From: an uncultured Oscillospiraceae bacterium
Lineage (GTDB): Bacteria; Bacillota; Clostridia; Oscillospirales; Oscillospiraceae
Direction: 5' to 3'
Assembly: GCA_944385095.1 (NCBI GenBank)
Contig: CALWVS010000007.1
Coordinates: forward strand, 1-64,000
Length of the DNA: 64,000 nucleotides
Both the position numbers and the translations under genes were made by a program. Below are positions 1-8,850 of the stretch, piece after piece. The notes under the pieces were generated by a model, which was not told the DNA's origin, did no database searches, and saw only the letters and a program-made list of their open reading frames with translations. How positions within the stretch are numbered: position 1 is the stretch's first letter; every line of letters starts with the position of its first letter.

Positions 1-588
1 TCATTGCTACCATCTGAATTTTCACCTCTTTCTTTTATCAGTATATCACTTTGTACTCTTATATGGAATTGCTGTAAGTGATTTTATTGGAACCCATTTT
101 ATCTATACCTATGACAACGGCTGGGAATATGAGTGGTATGCCAAAAATGAAGATACTGTGGATTACCGCATCCATGGTGGCATGGTGGCAGGTCGTTGGG
201 TCAAGGATCAAAAGGTAAATCTGGTCAAACTGACAGATGGTGTGTTTAAAATCACATGGACAGAACCAACTGGCACCGATGTAGCATTGGACTTCATACC
301 CAATGAGGGTAAACTGCATGGCGTGATTTTCTTCCCCAAGTGGGTACATGAACACCCTGAAATTACAGTCTGTTTCCAGAATGACCACATTCCTCTGATG
401 GAAGAATCCCGTCAGTAATATGAAACATATCCCAAATATGTGGTACCTGAATTTGCAACCATTACTTATATAGGCAATGCTGGTATTAACAATGAAGATA
501 TTATTTGTGAAGCCCCCTATGAAGGTATGACCGATGACATCCGTGCAGGTCGCTATTTTGATGCCAATTACAAGAAAATTCAAAAATA
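1..588 (+). pseudogene. padC: phenolic acid decarboxylase (PadC) remnant
   Basis: Translation of this frame from about position 83 to 588 follows the phenolic acid decarboxylase family, cofactor-free enzymes that decarboxylate ferulate and p-coumarate to vinyl phenols. Recognisable blocks are [46 protein letters not shown] and [14 protein letters not shown]. An in-frame TAA at 416-418 interrupts the protein just after SRQ, where the family has a Lys followed by YxTYP. The frame continues intact to a stop at 586-588 ([13 protein letters not shown], then [10 protein letters not shown]). Upstream the frame is open to the window edge but has no start codon, and the sequence before position 80 does not match the family N-terminus. 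I read it as a decayed gene with a lost 5' end and a nonsense mutation. Confidence 0.8.
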
Positions 589-593
589 AAAAC

Positions 594-635
594 GGGTCAG
601 CAGTTTCAAATGAAACTGCTGACCTGTTTCTTTTT
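594..635. terminator. bidirectional terminator between padC remnant and obgE
   Basis: A 14-bp inverted repeat (595-608 with 611-624) is followed by a T-rich run on the plus strand and by A-rich sequence on the other side, so it can stop transcription from both converging units. Confidence 0.75.
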
Positions 636-1914
636 AGTGCTGATATTCAAACTCCAAATCATACATGGAGACAATATCTCCATCCTGAATACCCATAGCT
701 TCCAGTTTATCAAATAATCCAGACTGCCGCAAATTGCGGTCAAACCAGTTACGGGACTCATAATCACTGAAGTTGACATTTGCCATCAACCGCTGCAACC
801 ATGGGGCTTCCACCACCCAAGTATCATCAAATTTTTCGATAGATACCTCTCCAGTGGTGTCAACCTCTGGGGGACGCTCCACATAGGTGGGTTCATACAC
901 CACCACAGGGGGAAGCTGCTGTAACTCCTGAGCCGCCTTTTTCACCAGTTCTCTGGTACCCTGATGAGCTGCGGCAGAAATCTCAAACAGTTCCAGCCCT
1001 TTTGACTCTACATGGCTTCTCAACTTGTCTAACAGGGTGTGGTCCTCCATAATATCCACCTTGTTTGCCGCTACAATCATCTTGCGCTTGGCAAGTTCTG
1101 GGGAATACTGCTGCAATTCTGCATTGATTGCCTCAAAATCTTCCACAGGGTCACGCCCCTCACTGCCAGACACATCTACCACATGGATGAGTAGACGGCA
1201 GCGGTCAATATGCCGCAGAAAATCATGTCCCAGACCTGCCCCATCTGCTGCCCCCTCAATAATACCAGGGATGTCTGCCATGACAAAGGAGACACCCTCC
1301 TCTACATACACCACACCCAAATTGGGGAACAGGGTGGTAAAGTGGTAGTTTGCAATTTTGGGCTGGGCACGGCTGACCACACTGAGCAGTGTAGACTTGC
1401 CCACATTGGGGAAACCCACAAGCCCCACATCTGCCAGCAACTTTAATTCCAGCACCACCTCACGGCTCTCCCCTGGAAATCCAGCCTTTGCAAAACGGGG
1501 AACCTGACGGGTTGGGGTTGCAAAATGCTGGTTGCCCCATCCTCCACGACCGCCTTTACAGAGAATAAATTGCTTCTCATCTGACATATCGCAGATAATT
1601 TCTTTGGTAGCTGCATCACGGATGACGGTACCACGGGGCACTTTCAGCACCAAATCTGCACCATTTTTACCGGTGCAACGCTTTCCGCTGCCATCCATGC
1701 CGTTTTCTGCCACATACTTTCTTTTGTAGCGAAAATCCATCAATGTGGACATGTGGTCATCAATCATCACAACCACATTTCCGCCCCGTCCTCCATCTCC
1801 ACCATCTGGACCGCCGGCTGCCACATACTTCTCACGGTGGAAGGAGACCACGCCATTGCCGCCATTGCCGGAACGGACGGTAATTTTCGCAGTATCTACA
1901 AAGGGTGCTGCCAT
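634..1914 (-). CDS. obgE: GTPase ObgE/CgtA, ribosome assembly
   Basis: Obg-family GTPase of 426 residues acting in late 50S subunit assembly and stress control. The glycine-rich Obg domain covers residues 1 to about 158 (SGNGGNGVVSFHREK, GGPDGGDGGRGG). The G domain has the P-loop GFPNVGKS at 167-174, DIPG at 214-217 and NKVD at 284-287. The C-terminal OCT domain, typical of Gram-positive Obg, covers about 345-426. The start is supported by AGGAGG at proper spacing. It lies downstream of the rplU-prp-rpmA operon, the usual bacterial order, but a hairpin at 1950-1979 separates them, so it may be transcribed partly on its own. Confidence 0.97.
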   Translation of the reverse strand: MAAPFVDTAKITVRSGNGGNGVVSFHREKYVAAGGPDGGDGGRGGNVVVMIDDHMSTLMDFRYKRKYVAENGMDGSGKRCTGKNGADLVLKVPRGTVIRDAATKEIICDMSDEKQFILCKGGRGGWGNQHFATPTRQVPRFAKAGFPGESREVVLELKLLADVGLVGFPNVGKSTLLSVVSRAQPKIANYHFTTLFPNLGVVYVEEGVSFVMADIPGIIEGAADGAGLGHDFLRHIDRCRLLIHVVDVSGSEGRDPVEDFEAINAELQQYSPELAKRKMIVAANKVDIMEDHTLLDKLRSHVESKGLELFEISAAAHQGTRELVKKAAQELQQLPPVVVYEPTYVERPPEVDTTGEVSIEKFDDTWVVEAPWLQRLMANVNFSDYESRNWFDRNLRQSGLFDKLEAMGIQDGDIVSMYDLEFEYQH

Positions 1915-1949
1915 AAAACGGGCACCTCCTTTTCTGAATTTGAATAAGA

Positions 1950-1979
1950 AAGCCGCAAACGTCCATCCGTTTGCGGCTT
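1950..1979 (-). terminator. hairpin between rpmA and obgE
   Basis: An 11-bp perfect inverted repeat (1950-1960 with 1969-1979, AAGCCGCAAAC arms) lies just beyond the rpmA stop on the minus strand. The T run after it is short, so it probably gives partial termination before obgE. Confidence 0.6.
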
Positions 1980-1990
1980 AATTTGCTTCA

Positions 1991-2275
1991 TTACTGAGCA
2001 ATCTCAACAATGGAGACCTGCTTACGGTCCTTGCCCAGACGCTCAAACTTCACCTTGCCTGACTTCAGAGCAAACAGGGTGTCGTCGCTGCCCTTGCCCA
2101 CGTTCACGCCGGGGTGAATGTGAGTGCCGCGCTGACGAACCAGAATGTTGCCAGCCAGAACGAACTGACCGTCGGCACGCTTCACACCGAGACGCTTAGC
2201 CTCAGAGTCACGACCGTTACGGGTGGAGCCTACGCCCTTCTTGTGAGCGAAAAACTGCAAACCGATATTCAGCAT
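1991..2275 (-). CDS. rpmA: 50S ribosomal protein L27
   Basis: Ribosomal protein L27 (94 residues), whose N-terminus reaches the peptidyl transferase centre. The body [21 protein letters not shown] and the GTHIHPG motif are canonical. The protein begins with MLNIGLQFF before AHKKG; this nine-residue extension is characteristic of Bacillota and must be cut off by the Prp protease to give functional L27. The prp gene is the next gene upstream in the same operon (4 bases apart), so substrate and processing enzyme are co-transcribed. Confidence 0.97.
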   Translation of the reverse strand: MLNIGLQFFAHKKGVGSTRNGRDSEAKRLGVKRADGQFVLAGNILVRQRGTHIHPGVNVGKGSDDTLFALKSGKVKFERLGKDRKQVSIVEIAQ

Positions 2276-2279
2276 AATG

Positions 2280-2609
2280 TTACACCTCCAAAACGGTAAT
2301 ATAATCAGGATATTCCTCAGTCAACTGAACCAGATATACCATCATAGCTGTCAAAAGTGTCTGACAGGTACTCTCGTTATCCTCATCCAAACTGCTGGGG
2401 AGTTTTAGGGTAATGGATGCATCACTTTGCCGTATCTTCACCGATGCTTCCAGACCGAGCACATCATTGATGGCGCACTCTGTCATGCGAATGACACTGG
2501 TAACGGCGGCACAGACAATATCCTCACCCTCAGAAGCATAGCCACTGTGACCCTGAGCAGTAAACCCAGTGATACGGCTACCCTCTGTAGAAAAGGTTAC
2601 AGTGGTCAT
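2280..2609 (-). CDS. prp: ribosomal-processing cysteine protease Prp
   Basis: Prp (YsxB family, 109 residues) removes the N-terminal extension of L27 in Bacillota. The catalytic dyad is visible as His21 in GHSGYA and Cys33 in DIVCAAV, the two signature motifs. The size matches the family. It lies between rplU and rpmA with 3- and 4-base gaps, the conserved order in Bacillota, which supports the assignment strongly. Confidence 0.95.
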   Translation of the reverse strand: MTTVTFSTEGSRITGFTAQGHSGYASEGEDIVCAAVTSVIRMTECAINDVLGLEASVKIRQSDASITLKLPSSLDEDNESTCQTLLTAMMVYLVQLTEEYPDYITVLEV

Positions 2610-2612
2610 ATA

Positions 2613-2921
2613 TTAGGCCTGAATGGCACCAATCTGAACCTTGGTGTAGGGCTGACGATGACCCTGACGCTTGCGGTAGCCCTTCTTGGGGGTATACTTG
2701 AAGATGCGAACCTTCTTACCCTTGCCGTTCTTCACGACAGTTGCGCTCACGCTGGCACCCTCCACAATGGGAGCACCAAAGGTAGCCTTCTCACCGTCCA
2801 GAATTGCCAGAACGTCAAACTTGACCTCCTGACCAGCCTCAGCCTCCAGCTTTTCGATGAACAGAGTATCGCCCTCTGCCACCTTATACTGCTTGCCACC
2901 AGTTACAATAATTGCATGCAT
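2613..2921 (-). CDS. rplU: 50S ribosomal protein L21
   Basis: Ribosomal protein L21, 102 residues, starting [14 protein letters not shown] and ending in the family motif [17 protein letters not shown]. It is first in the rplU-prp-rpmA operon. The start has AAAGGAG upstream. A consensus promoter at 3010-3038 and a folded leader precede it, which suggests autoregulation of the operon. Confidence 0.97.
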   Translation of the reverse strand: MHAIIVTGGKQYKVAEGDTLFIEKLEAEAGQEVKFDVLAILDGEKATFGAPIVEGASVSATVVKNGKGKKVRIFKYTPKKGYRKRQGHRQPYTKVQIGAIQA

Positions 2922-3003
2922 GTAGTTTCAACTCCTTTATTACGGGCTCGCTCTTGCAGGTAGAGCATAGAAGCAGCTCATTTTCACACCTACTCAAAGC
3001 GGC
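2922..3003 (-). promoter_or_regulatory. probable ribosomal L21 leader RNA
   Basis: The roughly 80-base leader between the promoter and rplU contains nested pairing on the minus strand: GTAGGT with ACCTGC (one G-U) encloses GAGC with GCTC, and a second copy AGAGC can compete for GCTC. Position and size match the L21 leader described in Bacillota, but I matched it by context and pairing, not by a covariance model. Confidence 0.45.
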
Positions 3004-3009
3004 TACAAA

Positions 3010-3038
3010 ATTATATCAACCCTTTTTCTTTCTGTCAA
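3010..3038 (-). promoter_or_regulatory. rplU operon promoter
   Basis: On the minus strand TTGACA (3033-3038) and TATAAT (3010-3015) are both perfect consensus with a 17-base spacer. Confidence 0.85.
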
Positions 3039-3056
3039 GTAGTTTTTTGATTTTCA

Positions 3057-3085
3057 TTGACGTTTTCCGCATTTTGGAGTACACT
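3057..3085 (+). promoter_or_regulatory. promoter of the MBOAT operon
   Basis: TTGACG (3057-3062) and TACACT (3080-3085) with a 17-base spacer lie 38 bases before the MBOAT start. The promoter is back to back with the rplU promoter. Confidence 0.65.
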
Positions 3086-3122
3086 ACCTGTGATTCTGTG
3101 TGTATAAGGAAGGGGTTTACAA

Positions 3123-4541
3123 ATGGTCTTTAGCAGTCTTATTTTTCTATTATGCTTTCTGCCCAGTTTACTGGCTGTTTACTACATCATTCCTGCCCGA
3201 TTTCGAGGGCTGCGGAACTTGATTCTGCTCTCATTCAGCCTCTTTTTCTATTACTGGGGGGCTGGAAAACTGGTTCTTCTTATGGTTCTATCCATTTTCA
3301 TCAACTATATTGGCGGACTGCTGGCAGGTCAGCACCAATCCAAACTGCTGTCCCGTGTTGGACTATGGTTTGCCACTGTGGCTGGGCTTGGTCTGCTGGG
3401 CTGGTTCAAATATGCCGGTTTTGTGGCTGAGATGATCAATGACTTAGGATTTCTTGTCCCCATTCCTCACATTACCTTACCCATTGGCATTTCCTTTTTC
3501 ACCTTTCAGGGGCTAAGCTATGTGATTGATGTCTATCGTGGAGACGCCCCCATTCAGAAAAATCCCCTGTATGTTGCCCTCTATGTGGCACTGTTTCCCC
3601 AATTGGTTGCAGGTCCCATTGTACGTTATACCACTGTGATGGAGGAAATCTCCCACCGTCATGAGACATTGGAAGAATTTGTGCCGGGAGCCTGTCGGTT
3701 CTGTTTCGGGCTTGCTAAAAAAATGATACTTGCCAACAGTATGGGGCAAATTGCAGATGAAATTTTCGGGCAAACTGCCTCTACCCTTCCCCCTTCCCTT
3801 GCTTGGATTGGTGCATTGGCTTACACATTCCAGATTTATTTTGACTTTTCTGCCTACTCTGATATGGCCATTGGTCTTGGTCATATGTTTGGGTTCCGTT
3901 TCCTAGAAAATTTCAATTACCCCTATGTGTCCCGCTCCGTAACTGAATTCTGGAGACGCTGGCACATCTCCCTTTCCACATGGTTCCGTGATTATGTGTA
4001 TATCCCCTTAGGGGGCAACCGCTGCGCAGGCTGGAAGCGGATGCGGAATATTTTTGTGGTATGGTTTCTCACCGGTCTATGGCATGGTGCCAACTGGACC
4101 TTCATTCTGTGGGGCATGTGGTTCTTCCTTCTGCTGATGGGTGAAAAATTTGTATGGGGAAAGTGGTTATCCGCTGCCCCTTCCCTGCTCCAGCATGGCT
4201 ATACCATGTTGGCAGTAGTCATCAGTTGGGTGCTGTTTCGAGCAGTAGATCTGTCCCACGCCCAGAGCTATTTGGGTGCAATGGTGGGCATCACCTCTGC
4301 CACAGCCCAGTCTGGTCAGAGTATCTATTATATTCTCCAATTCCTCCCTGAGTGGATTCTGGCTTTTGTCGCATGTCTCCCCATCAAACAGTGGGTACAG
4401 TCCTCTCTCTGGCAAGACAACAAAACAGGACAGCTTGTTTTACATTATACCTCACGGATTGCTGCCCTTCTGCTGTTGATGCTGTCCTATTCTGAATTGG
4501 TGACGGGCTCCTTCAATCCCTTTATTTACTTTCAATTTTAA
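3123..4541 (+). CDS. MBOAT family O-acyltransferase (AlgI-like)
   Basis: Polytopic membrane-bound O-acyltransferase (472 residues) of the AlgI/DltB/PatA type, which moves acyl groups, usually acetyl, across the membrane for O-acylation of cell-surface polymers. Hydrophobic segments run along nearly the whole length. The family motif WRRWHISLSTWFRDYVYIPL covers 278-297, and the catalytic His is H321 in GLWHGANW; H281 is also conserved. RBS-like AAGGAAGGGG precedes the ATG. The next gene, 15 bases downstream, encodes the extracytoplasmic DHHW/AlgX-like partner, so the pair probably O-acetylates a secreted or wall polysaccharide. The acceptor cannot be told from sequence. Confidence 0.9.
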   Translation: MVFSSLIFLLCFLPSLLAVYYIIPARFRGLRNLILLSFSLFFYYWGAGKLVLLMVLSIFINYIGGLLAGQHQSKLLSRVGLWFATVAGLGLLGWFKYAGFVAEMINDLGFLVPIPHITLPIGISFFTFQGLSYVIDVYRGDAPIQKNPLYVALYVALFPQLVAGPIVRYTTVMEEISHRHETLEEFVPGACRFCFGLAKKMILANSMGQIADEIFGQTASTLPPSLAWIGALAYTFQIYFDFSAYSDMAIGLGHMFGFRFLENFNYPYVSRSVTEFWRRWHISLSTWFRDYVYIPLGGNRCAGWKRMRNIFVVWFLTGLWHGANWTFILWGMWFFLLLMGEKFVWGKWLSAAPSLLQHGYTMLAVVISWVLFRAVDLSHAQSYLGAMVGITSATAQSGQSIYYILQFLPEWILAFVACLPIKQWVQSSLWQDNKTGQLVLHYTSRIAALLLLMLSYSELVTGSFNPFIYFQF

Positions 4542-4556
4542 GAAGGAGGTATGATA

Positions 4557-5759
4557 ATGGATAAGAAAAAACTGGCAGATATTCTGTTTTTATTGGGCTT
4601 TTTGTGTTTTTTGGTGGCTGCTCTCGCCATTACTGTGTTTAAACCAAAGGATACATGGTCCTACTATGAAAACCGCTCTTTGGCACAGTTGCAGCGACCC
4701 ACCCTTTCTTCTCTGGTAGATGGCAGTTATACAAACAGTGTAGAGCCATTTTTACAGGACCATGCAGCCGGTCGCAATACATTGCTCCGTGTCAACACAC
4801 TGATCGATTTGACTCTTTTACACCGCCCTGTGGTCAATCAGGTCATTCATACAAAAGAGATGCTGCTTGGATTCAACCCCTATGAAATTCCAAACCAGAC
4901 ATGGATTGAACAGCAGGCTGATTATATGGCAAGCCAACTGGCACAACTGCGGGACTTGGTTGAGGGCTATGGTGGGCACTTTTACTATGTGTCTGTCCCC
5001 GGGCAGTACACCTATTTTGAGCAGGAGCACCCCTCTTTCCTCAACAACCGTTCTGCCTATACAGACATAGAAATTCCCGCTTTTGTCTCTGCCATGCAGT
5101 CCTATGGGGTCAACCTCATTGAGATGGGCAGCTATTTGGAACAAATCGGAAATCCACCCGAATTATATTCTACCACTGACTATCACTATCAATTCGGTGG
5201 TGCTTATCTCACCTATGAAACCATCCTGGACACCATAGAACAGGACACAGGGGTCTCTCTGCCAAGGCTTGCTGGAGATACATTGTCCATTCAGGAATTG
5301 CCCAACCCCTATCTGGGTTCCCGTGCCCGTAAAGTATTTGGATTGGGCGGTATTGAGGAGCACCTCACCATTGGTTTACCCACATCTCACATCCCCTTCA
5401 CCCGTACTGACAATGGAATGCCATCCCCCTCCCTTGTCTATACCCTTCCACGCTCTGACACAGAGGAAGTTGCTTACAGCCTCTATATGGGTGGAGATAT
5501 GGGAGAGACTGTCATTGATACAAACCGTGATACTCTGCCTACTCTGCTCATCTATGGAGACAGTTTTACCAATCCGGTGGAATGTCTCATGTATTACAGC
5601 TTTGATGAAATGCGTTCCATTGATTTGCGCCATTACAAAGACATGACCTTAGCTGACTATATTCAGACCTATCAACCAGATTATGTGGTTGGCATTCGGG
5701 ACTATGAGGCTCTCCTGTCCACTGATTTCAATGGACGACCATTTGAAATTCAGTATTAA
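4557..5759 (+). CDS. DHHW family protein, AlgJ/AlgX-like acetylation partner
   Basis: About 400 residues with one N-terminal membrane segment (roughly residues 8-28) and an extracytoplasmic domain like AlgJ/AlgX, SGNH-fold proteins that pass acetyl groups from an MBOAT protein to a glycan. The Asp-His pair is in TTDYHY (about 206-211), and the nucleophile is the Ser of IYGDSF (about 336). I chose ATG 4557 because AGGAGG at 4544-4549 is 7 bases before it; ATG 4551 is only one base from it. It follows the MBOAT gene in the same operon. Confidence 0.85.
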   Translation: MDKKKLADILFLLGFLCFLVAALAITVFKPKDTWSYYENRSLAQLQRPTLSSLVDGSYTNSVEPFLQDHAAGRNTLLRVNTLIDLTLLHRPVVNQVIHTKEMLLGFNPYEIPNQTWIEQQADYMASQLAQLRDLVEGYGGHFYYVSVPGQYTYFEQEHPSFLNNRSAYTDIEIPAFVSAMQSYGVNLIEMGSYLEQIGNPPELYSTTDYHYQFGGAYLTYETILDTIEQDTGVSLPRLAGDTLSIQELPNPYLGSRARKVFGLGGIEEHLTIGLPTSHIPFTRTDNGMPSPSLVYTLPRSDTEEVAYSLYMGGDMGETVIDTNRDTLPTLLIYGDSFTNPVECLMYYSFDEMRSIDLRHYKDMTLADYIQTYQPDYVVGIRDYEALLSTDFNGRPFEIQY

Positions 5760-5806
5760 GGAAACCAATTTGTTTTCCATTTTTCTATGTGAAACAAAAT
5801 TTATAC

Positions 5807-5835
5807 TTGACAAATCTCTGTTATTCTGCTAGAAT
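5807..5835 (+). promoter_or_regulatory. tRNA-Ala promoter (first copy)
   Basis: TTGACA (5807-5812) and TAGAAT (5830-5835) with a 17-base spacer, 33 bases before the tRNA. Confidence 0.75.
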
Positions 5836-5867
5836 ATCACCTGTCCTTGCGATATAGGACAGCGTAT

Positions 5868-5943
<76 letters not shown>

Positions 5944-5952
5944 AGTAAATGA

Positions 5953-5982
5953 GGTTGCAGTCGAATGACTGCGACCTTTTTT
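5953..5982 (+). terminator. tRNA-Ala terminator
   Basis: A 10-bp stem (5953-5962 with 5967-5976, one G-U), a four-base loop and six T residues directly after. Confidence 0.85.
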
Positions 5983-6010
5983 GTTATATGAAAAAAATGC
6001 AACACGATAA

Positions 6011-6050
6011 AACTGGTGTGTTTCTTTATAATTGGAAACACACCAGTTTT
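6011..6050 (-). terminator. terminator of the SGNH-DUF4358 operon
   Basis: A 14-bp perfect inverted repeat (6011-6024 with 6035-6048) with TTTT after it on the minus strand, 15 bases beyond the DUF4358 stop codon. Confidence 0.8.
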
Positions 6051-6062
6051 GTAATATAACGG

Positions 6063-6539
6063 TTACTTTGCCTGTAATGCTGTCTCTACCTGCTCTGAAT
6101 CCGCAGTAACAGCCAAAAATACCTGAGTATCAGACTGCTGTAAAATTGCACCCTCTAATTTTGGAATCTCCTGGGGTCGGTAATCCTGATTTTCTTCAAT
6201 CTGATTCTGTAAGTAGGTCTTTAAGGCTTCCTGAGCGGTTTTGGCTGCCTCAGCACTGTCAAATTCCAAATATGCCAGCTCCTCACAGGAACCGCCTGCG
6301 GAACGGTAAATCACACTGTTTGTCAACTGTTCCCGCTCTAAGCCTGCATCACCAAAGCCATACAGTGCCCAAGCAGTATCTCCATCCAATTCATCCAAAG
6401 AATCTGTAATGGCTGTGCTTTCCATAATGGTCTGAATTGCCCCATCATAATCCACTTGTGTTTCTTTTTGCTGCCCACATCCACAGAACAACAGCATACA
6501 GGCAATCAGCCCCAACATACAAATTTTAATGCGTTTCAT
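6063..6539 (-). CDS. DUF4358 domain lipoprotein
   Basis: Secreted lipoprotein of 158 residues. The N-terminus is a lipoprotein signal (MKRIKICMLGLIACMLLF then CGC, with acylation likely at Cys20). The rest has the DUF4358 pattern: a YRSAGGSCEELAYLEF strand, a helix, then YRPQEIPKLEGA. No function is known for the domain. I start it at 6539 because GGAGGAAGG stands at proper distance; an upstream start at 6572 would lack a signal peptide. It overlaps the end of the SGNH gene by 14 bases, so the two are translationally coupled. Confidence 0.8.
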   Translation of the reverse strand: MKRIKICMLGLIACMLLFCGCGQQKETQVDYDGAIQTIMESTAITDSLDELDGDTAWALYGFGDAGLEREQLTNSVIYRSAGGSCEELAYLEFDSAEAAKTAQEALKTYLQNQIEENQDYRPQEIPKLEGAILQQSDTQVFLAVTADSEQVETALQAK

Positions 6540-7533
6540 TTCCTTCCTCCGTTGTACCATACATGGTTTCATAACTGACTGTGTGTGTTTTCAAATACTC
6601 CAGCCATGCCTTACAGTATGCCTTTTTCAAATGCACTCCATCTGTACTGGCATCCTCTGGGAGCTGCCCATCTGCTCCTGTAAATTCAGGATTGAGATTT
6701 AAAAACGCCACCCGTTTTTCCTCTGCCACCTGCTTCATAATGTCATTATACACCAGCAAGTGTTCATTGGTTAAATAGCTTGCCCCTCCCTTCGCTGCAA
6801 TCACTGTCTCATTGATGGGAATCAAGCCCTGTATGTAAATGACTGCATTGGGCTGACTTTCTCTAATCTTATCAATCGCCTGACAATAGGCCTCATAAAA
6901 CCCTTTGTCATTGTAGTAGCCCAGTTCATTGACCCCCAATGAGAGATAGACTTTTCCATACTCTTTCAGCGCCAAAGCCTCCAGCAGGGTATATTTGGTT
7001 CCATCAATGGTAATTGCTTTTTTCTCCTGAAGTTTAAAAATAGAAAGCCCATTGGAAGTTAAGTTGTCTCCATGTCCCACGCCGCTGTAAATATAAAAGC
7101 CATCTGTACGGGAGTCCCCAATGAATGCAGCATCCTCAAAATAGGTATTGTCTACTGCTTCACTTTCAGGAACTGGTTTGGAAAAATCATAACTTGCCTC
7201 TGTTGTCTCTTGGTGTCCCTCTGTTTGCACAGGCTCTGTCTCTTTGGGTTGAGTTGTGCCCTGTGTGGTAACAGGCTCCACCTGTGTTGTAGATTGGGTT
7301 ATGCCCTGTTCAACTTCTGGTGTATGCTCCATAGTGTCTGCTTCTGTTTCTGGTGTTGTGCCCTCTGTCTCTACATTAGGAACAGAAGAAGTGGTATCCA
7401 TCTCATGGATGGATGACTGTGCAGTAGATGCACTGCTCCCCGCTGCTTCTCCTTGTAGTCGTACACAGCCGGTCAACAACATACATCCTGCTAATATACC
7501 AATACTCCAAGGATACAAACTCCATTTCTTCAT
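6526..7533 (-). CDS. SGNH/GDSL-type hydrolase lipoprotein
   Basis: Surface lipoprotein of 335 residues. A signal peptide ends in the lipobox LLTGC (Cys23). A low-complexity Thr/Glu/Gln/Pro-rich linker (about 30-115) follows, as in wall-spanning proteins. The SGNH fold comes last: GDSR near 139 carries the nucleophile Ser, LGVNELG is the block III equivalent, and DGVHL near 303 gives the Asp-His pair. The enzyme probably removes or transfers acyl groups on surface glycans. It lies across the tRNA from the MBOAT-DHHW operon, so both units may act on the same polymer; that link is inference. Confidence 0.82.
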   Translation of the reverse strand: MKKWSLYPWSIGILAGCMLLTGCVRLQGEAAGSSASTAQSSIHEMDTTSSVPNVETEGTTPETEADTMEHTPEVEQGITQSTTQVEPVTTQGTTQPKETEPVQTEGHQETTEASYDFSKPVPESEAVDNTYFEDAAFIGDSRTDGFYIYSGVGHGDNLTSNGLSIFKLQEKKAITIDGTKYTLLEALALKEYGKVYLSLGVNELGYYNDKGFYEAYCQAIDKIRESQPNAVIYIQGLIPINETVIAAKGGASYLTNEHLLVYNDIMKQVAEEKRVAFLNLNPEFTGADGQLPEDASTDGVHLKKAYCKAWLEYLKTHTVSYETMYGTTEEGNETH

Positions 7534-7572
7534 GGTTTAGAATCCTCCGTGCTCTATCTTTCTGTTATCATT

Positions 7573-8025
7573 CTAATGTCTATGGTAAAATCGTGGCAGC
7601 AGGGAACGCATGATGGTTGATGCCAACATAGCTCCTACTGCAAGGGCAGCTGCAAATCCGAAGGTATGGAGAAGTGTGGACAAAAACATCTCATTTTCTC
7701 CTGCTACACAATACCGCATTGCATAGTAGATTCCAGCTCCTGGAACCAGTGGAAGCAGGGCAATTTGCAAATACCCCGTCACAGGACAGCGACGAATCCG
7801 TGCCATCAGCTCTGAATAAACCGCAATCACCACAGCAGACAAAAAGGCGGCTATAATGTCATTGTGTGCCATATGCTGTACCGCCTGATAGACAAACCAG
7901 CCCAGTGCTCCACCAAATCCACAGATTAAAATACCCCAACCATGAATATTGAACACCAGACCAAATGCCAAACAGGCAAAGAAACCCCATAGACAGGCAG
8001 GTAAAAAGGATAAAATCTGCTGCAT
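7573..8025 (-). CDS. threonine/serine exporter family, small subunit (YjjB-like)
   Basis: Membrane protein of 150 residues with about four hydrophobic segments, matching the C-terminal half of ThrE-type exporters (YjjB/ThrE_2). The motif PGAGIYYAMRY is typical. In this family the transporter is often split in two proteins; the partner is encoded 3 bases upstream. Known members export threonine and serine, or succinate in the E. coli YjjPB pair. The substrate here is not determined by sequence. Confidence 0.82.
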   Translation of the reverse strand: MQQILSFLPACLWGFFACLAFGLVFNIHGWGILICGFGGALGWFVYQAVQHMAHNDIIAAFLSAVVIAVYSELMARIRRCPVTGYLQIALLPLVPGAGIYYAMRYCVAGENEMFLSTLLHTFGFAAALAVGAMLASTIMRSLLPRFYHRH

Positions 8026-8028
8026 GTC

Positions 8029-8781
8029 TCAACCTCCAATGGCAAGTGCTACCACCACACCCAAAGAAATGGCTGTTGCAGTTAAAATGGCATCTGCGGT
8101 ACGGCTCATCCCTGAAATAATATCCCCTGCCATGATTTCACGCATTGCAGTGGTCAAAGCCATACCTGGTACCAACAGCATCAATGTACCAATGCTGATT
8201 GCCTCCAGATTGCTTCCAAACCCAAGATGCACCATCCAAAGTCCCATTTGGGTGGCAATGACCGCTCCAATTAAGGTTTGAAAGAAACCGTTAAACCCCA
8301 ATTTTGCACCAATATATAAAATCCAGCCACCCACCGCCAGCCCACAAATACCAGCACTCACAGCATCCTGTAACCCACCGCCAAAAAAAGCGGCAAAAAA
8401 CATGGCTGCTGCCATATAGCCCCGCAGTAGAACATGGGTGGGATAAGTCTGCTTCTTTTTTCCAAGCTGGTCAATCAGTTCCTTTGCTTCAGAAACTGGC
8501 AGCACTTCACGGCACAGTTTACGACACAGCCCATTGCATCGCTCCAACAACTCAATATCTGTTCCATGGGCTGGAATCCTTCGCATTCTGGTTATGGGGT
8601 GTCCATTGGGTGTATTCACACTGACAATCAGGCAATTTGGAATGGCAAACACCTGTGGCTGTAGTCCATATGCAGTCAGCAACCGCAAAACAGACTCCTC
8701 TACTCGGTAGATTTCTGCGCCACTGTACATCAGTTGATAGCCTAATTCACTGCCCATATTGAGCAGGCTGTCATAGTCCAT
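8029..8781 (-). CDS. threonine/serine exporter family, large subunit (YjjP-like)
   Basis: Protein of 250 residues corresponding to the N-terminal half of ThrE exporters (formerly DUF1212). A cytoplasmic part of about 115 residues contains GAEIYRVEESVLRLL and ends near LIDQLGKKK. Five or so membrane segments follow, with PGMALTTAMREIMAGD, the family signature near residue 205. It forms a two-gene unit with the YjjB-like protein, which together make one transporter. Confidence 0.85.
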   Translation of the reverse strand: MDYDSLLNMGSELGYQLMYSGAEIYRVEESVLRLLTAYGLQPQVFAIPNCLIVSVNTPNGHPITRMRRIPAHGTDIELLERCNGLCRKLCREVLPVSEAKELIDQLGKKKQTYPTHVLLRGYMAAAMFFAAFFGGGLQDAVSAGICGLAVGGWILYIGAKLGFNGFFQTLIGAVIATQMGLWMVHLGFGSNLEAISIGTLMLLVPGMALTTAMREIMAGDIISGMSRTADAILTATAISLGVVVALAIGG

Positions 8782-8850
8782 CTCTGCTGCCTCCTTGTTT
8801 CAGAATACCATGTTTACACAAAATAGCAAGAAACAAATTTATTACAAAGT

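Noticed and set aside
59..583. A 174-codon frame on the minus strand opposite the padC remnant
   Set aside because: The plus strand encodes a recognisable family here; the minus frame has no RBS, no family and is the shadow of it.
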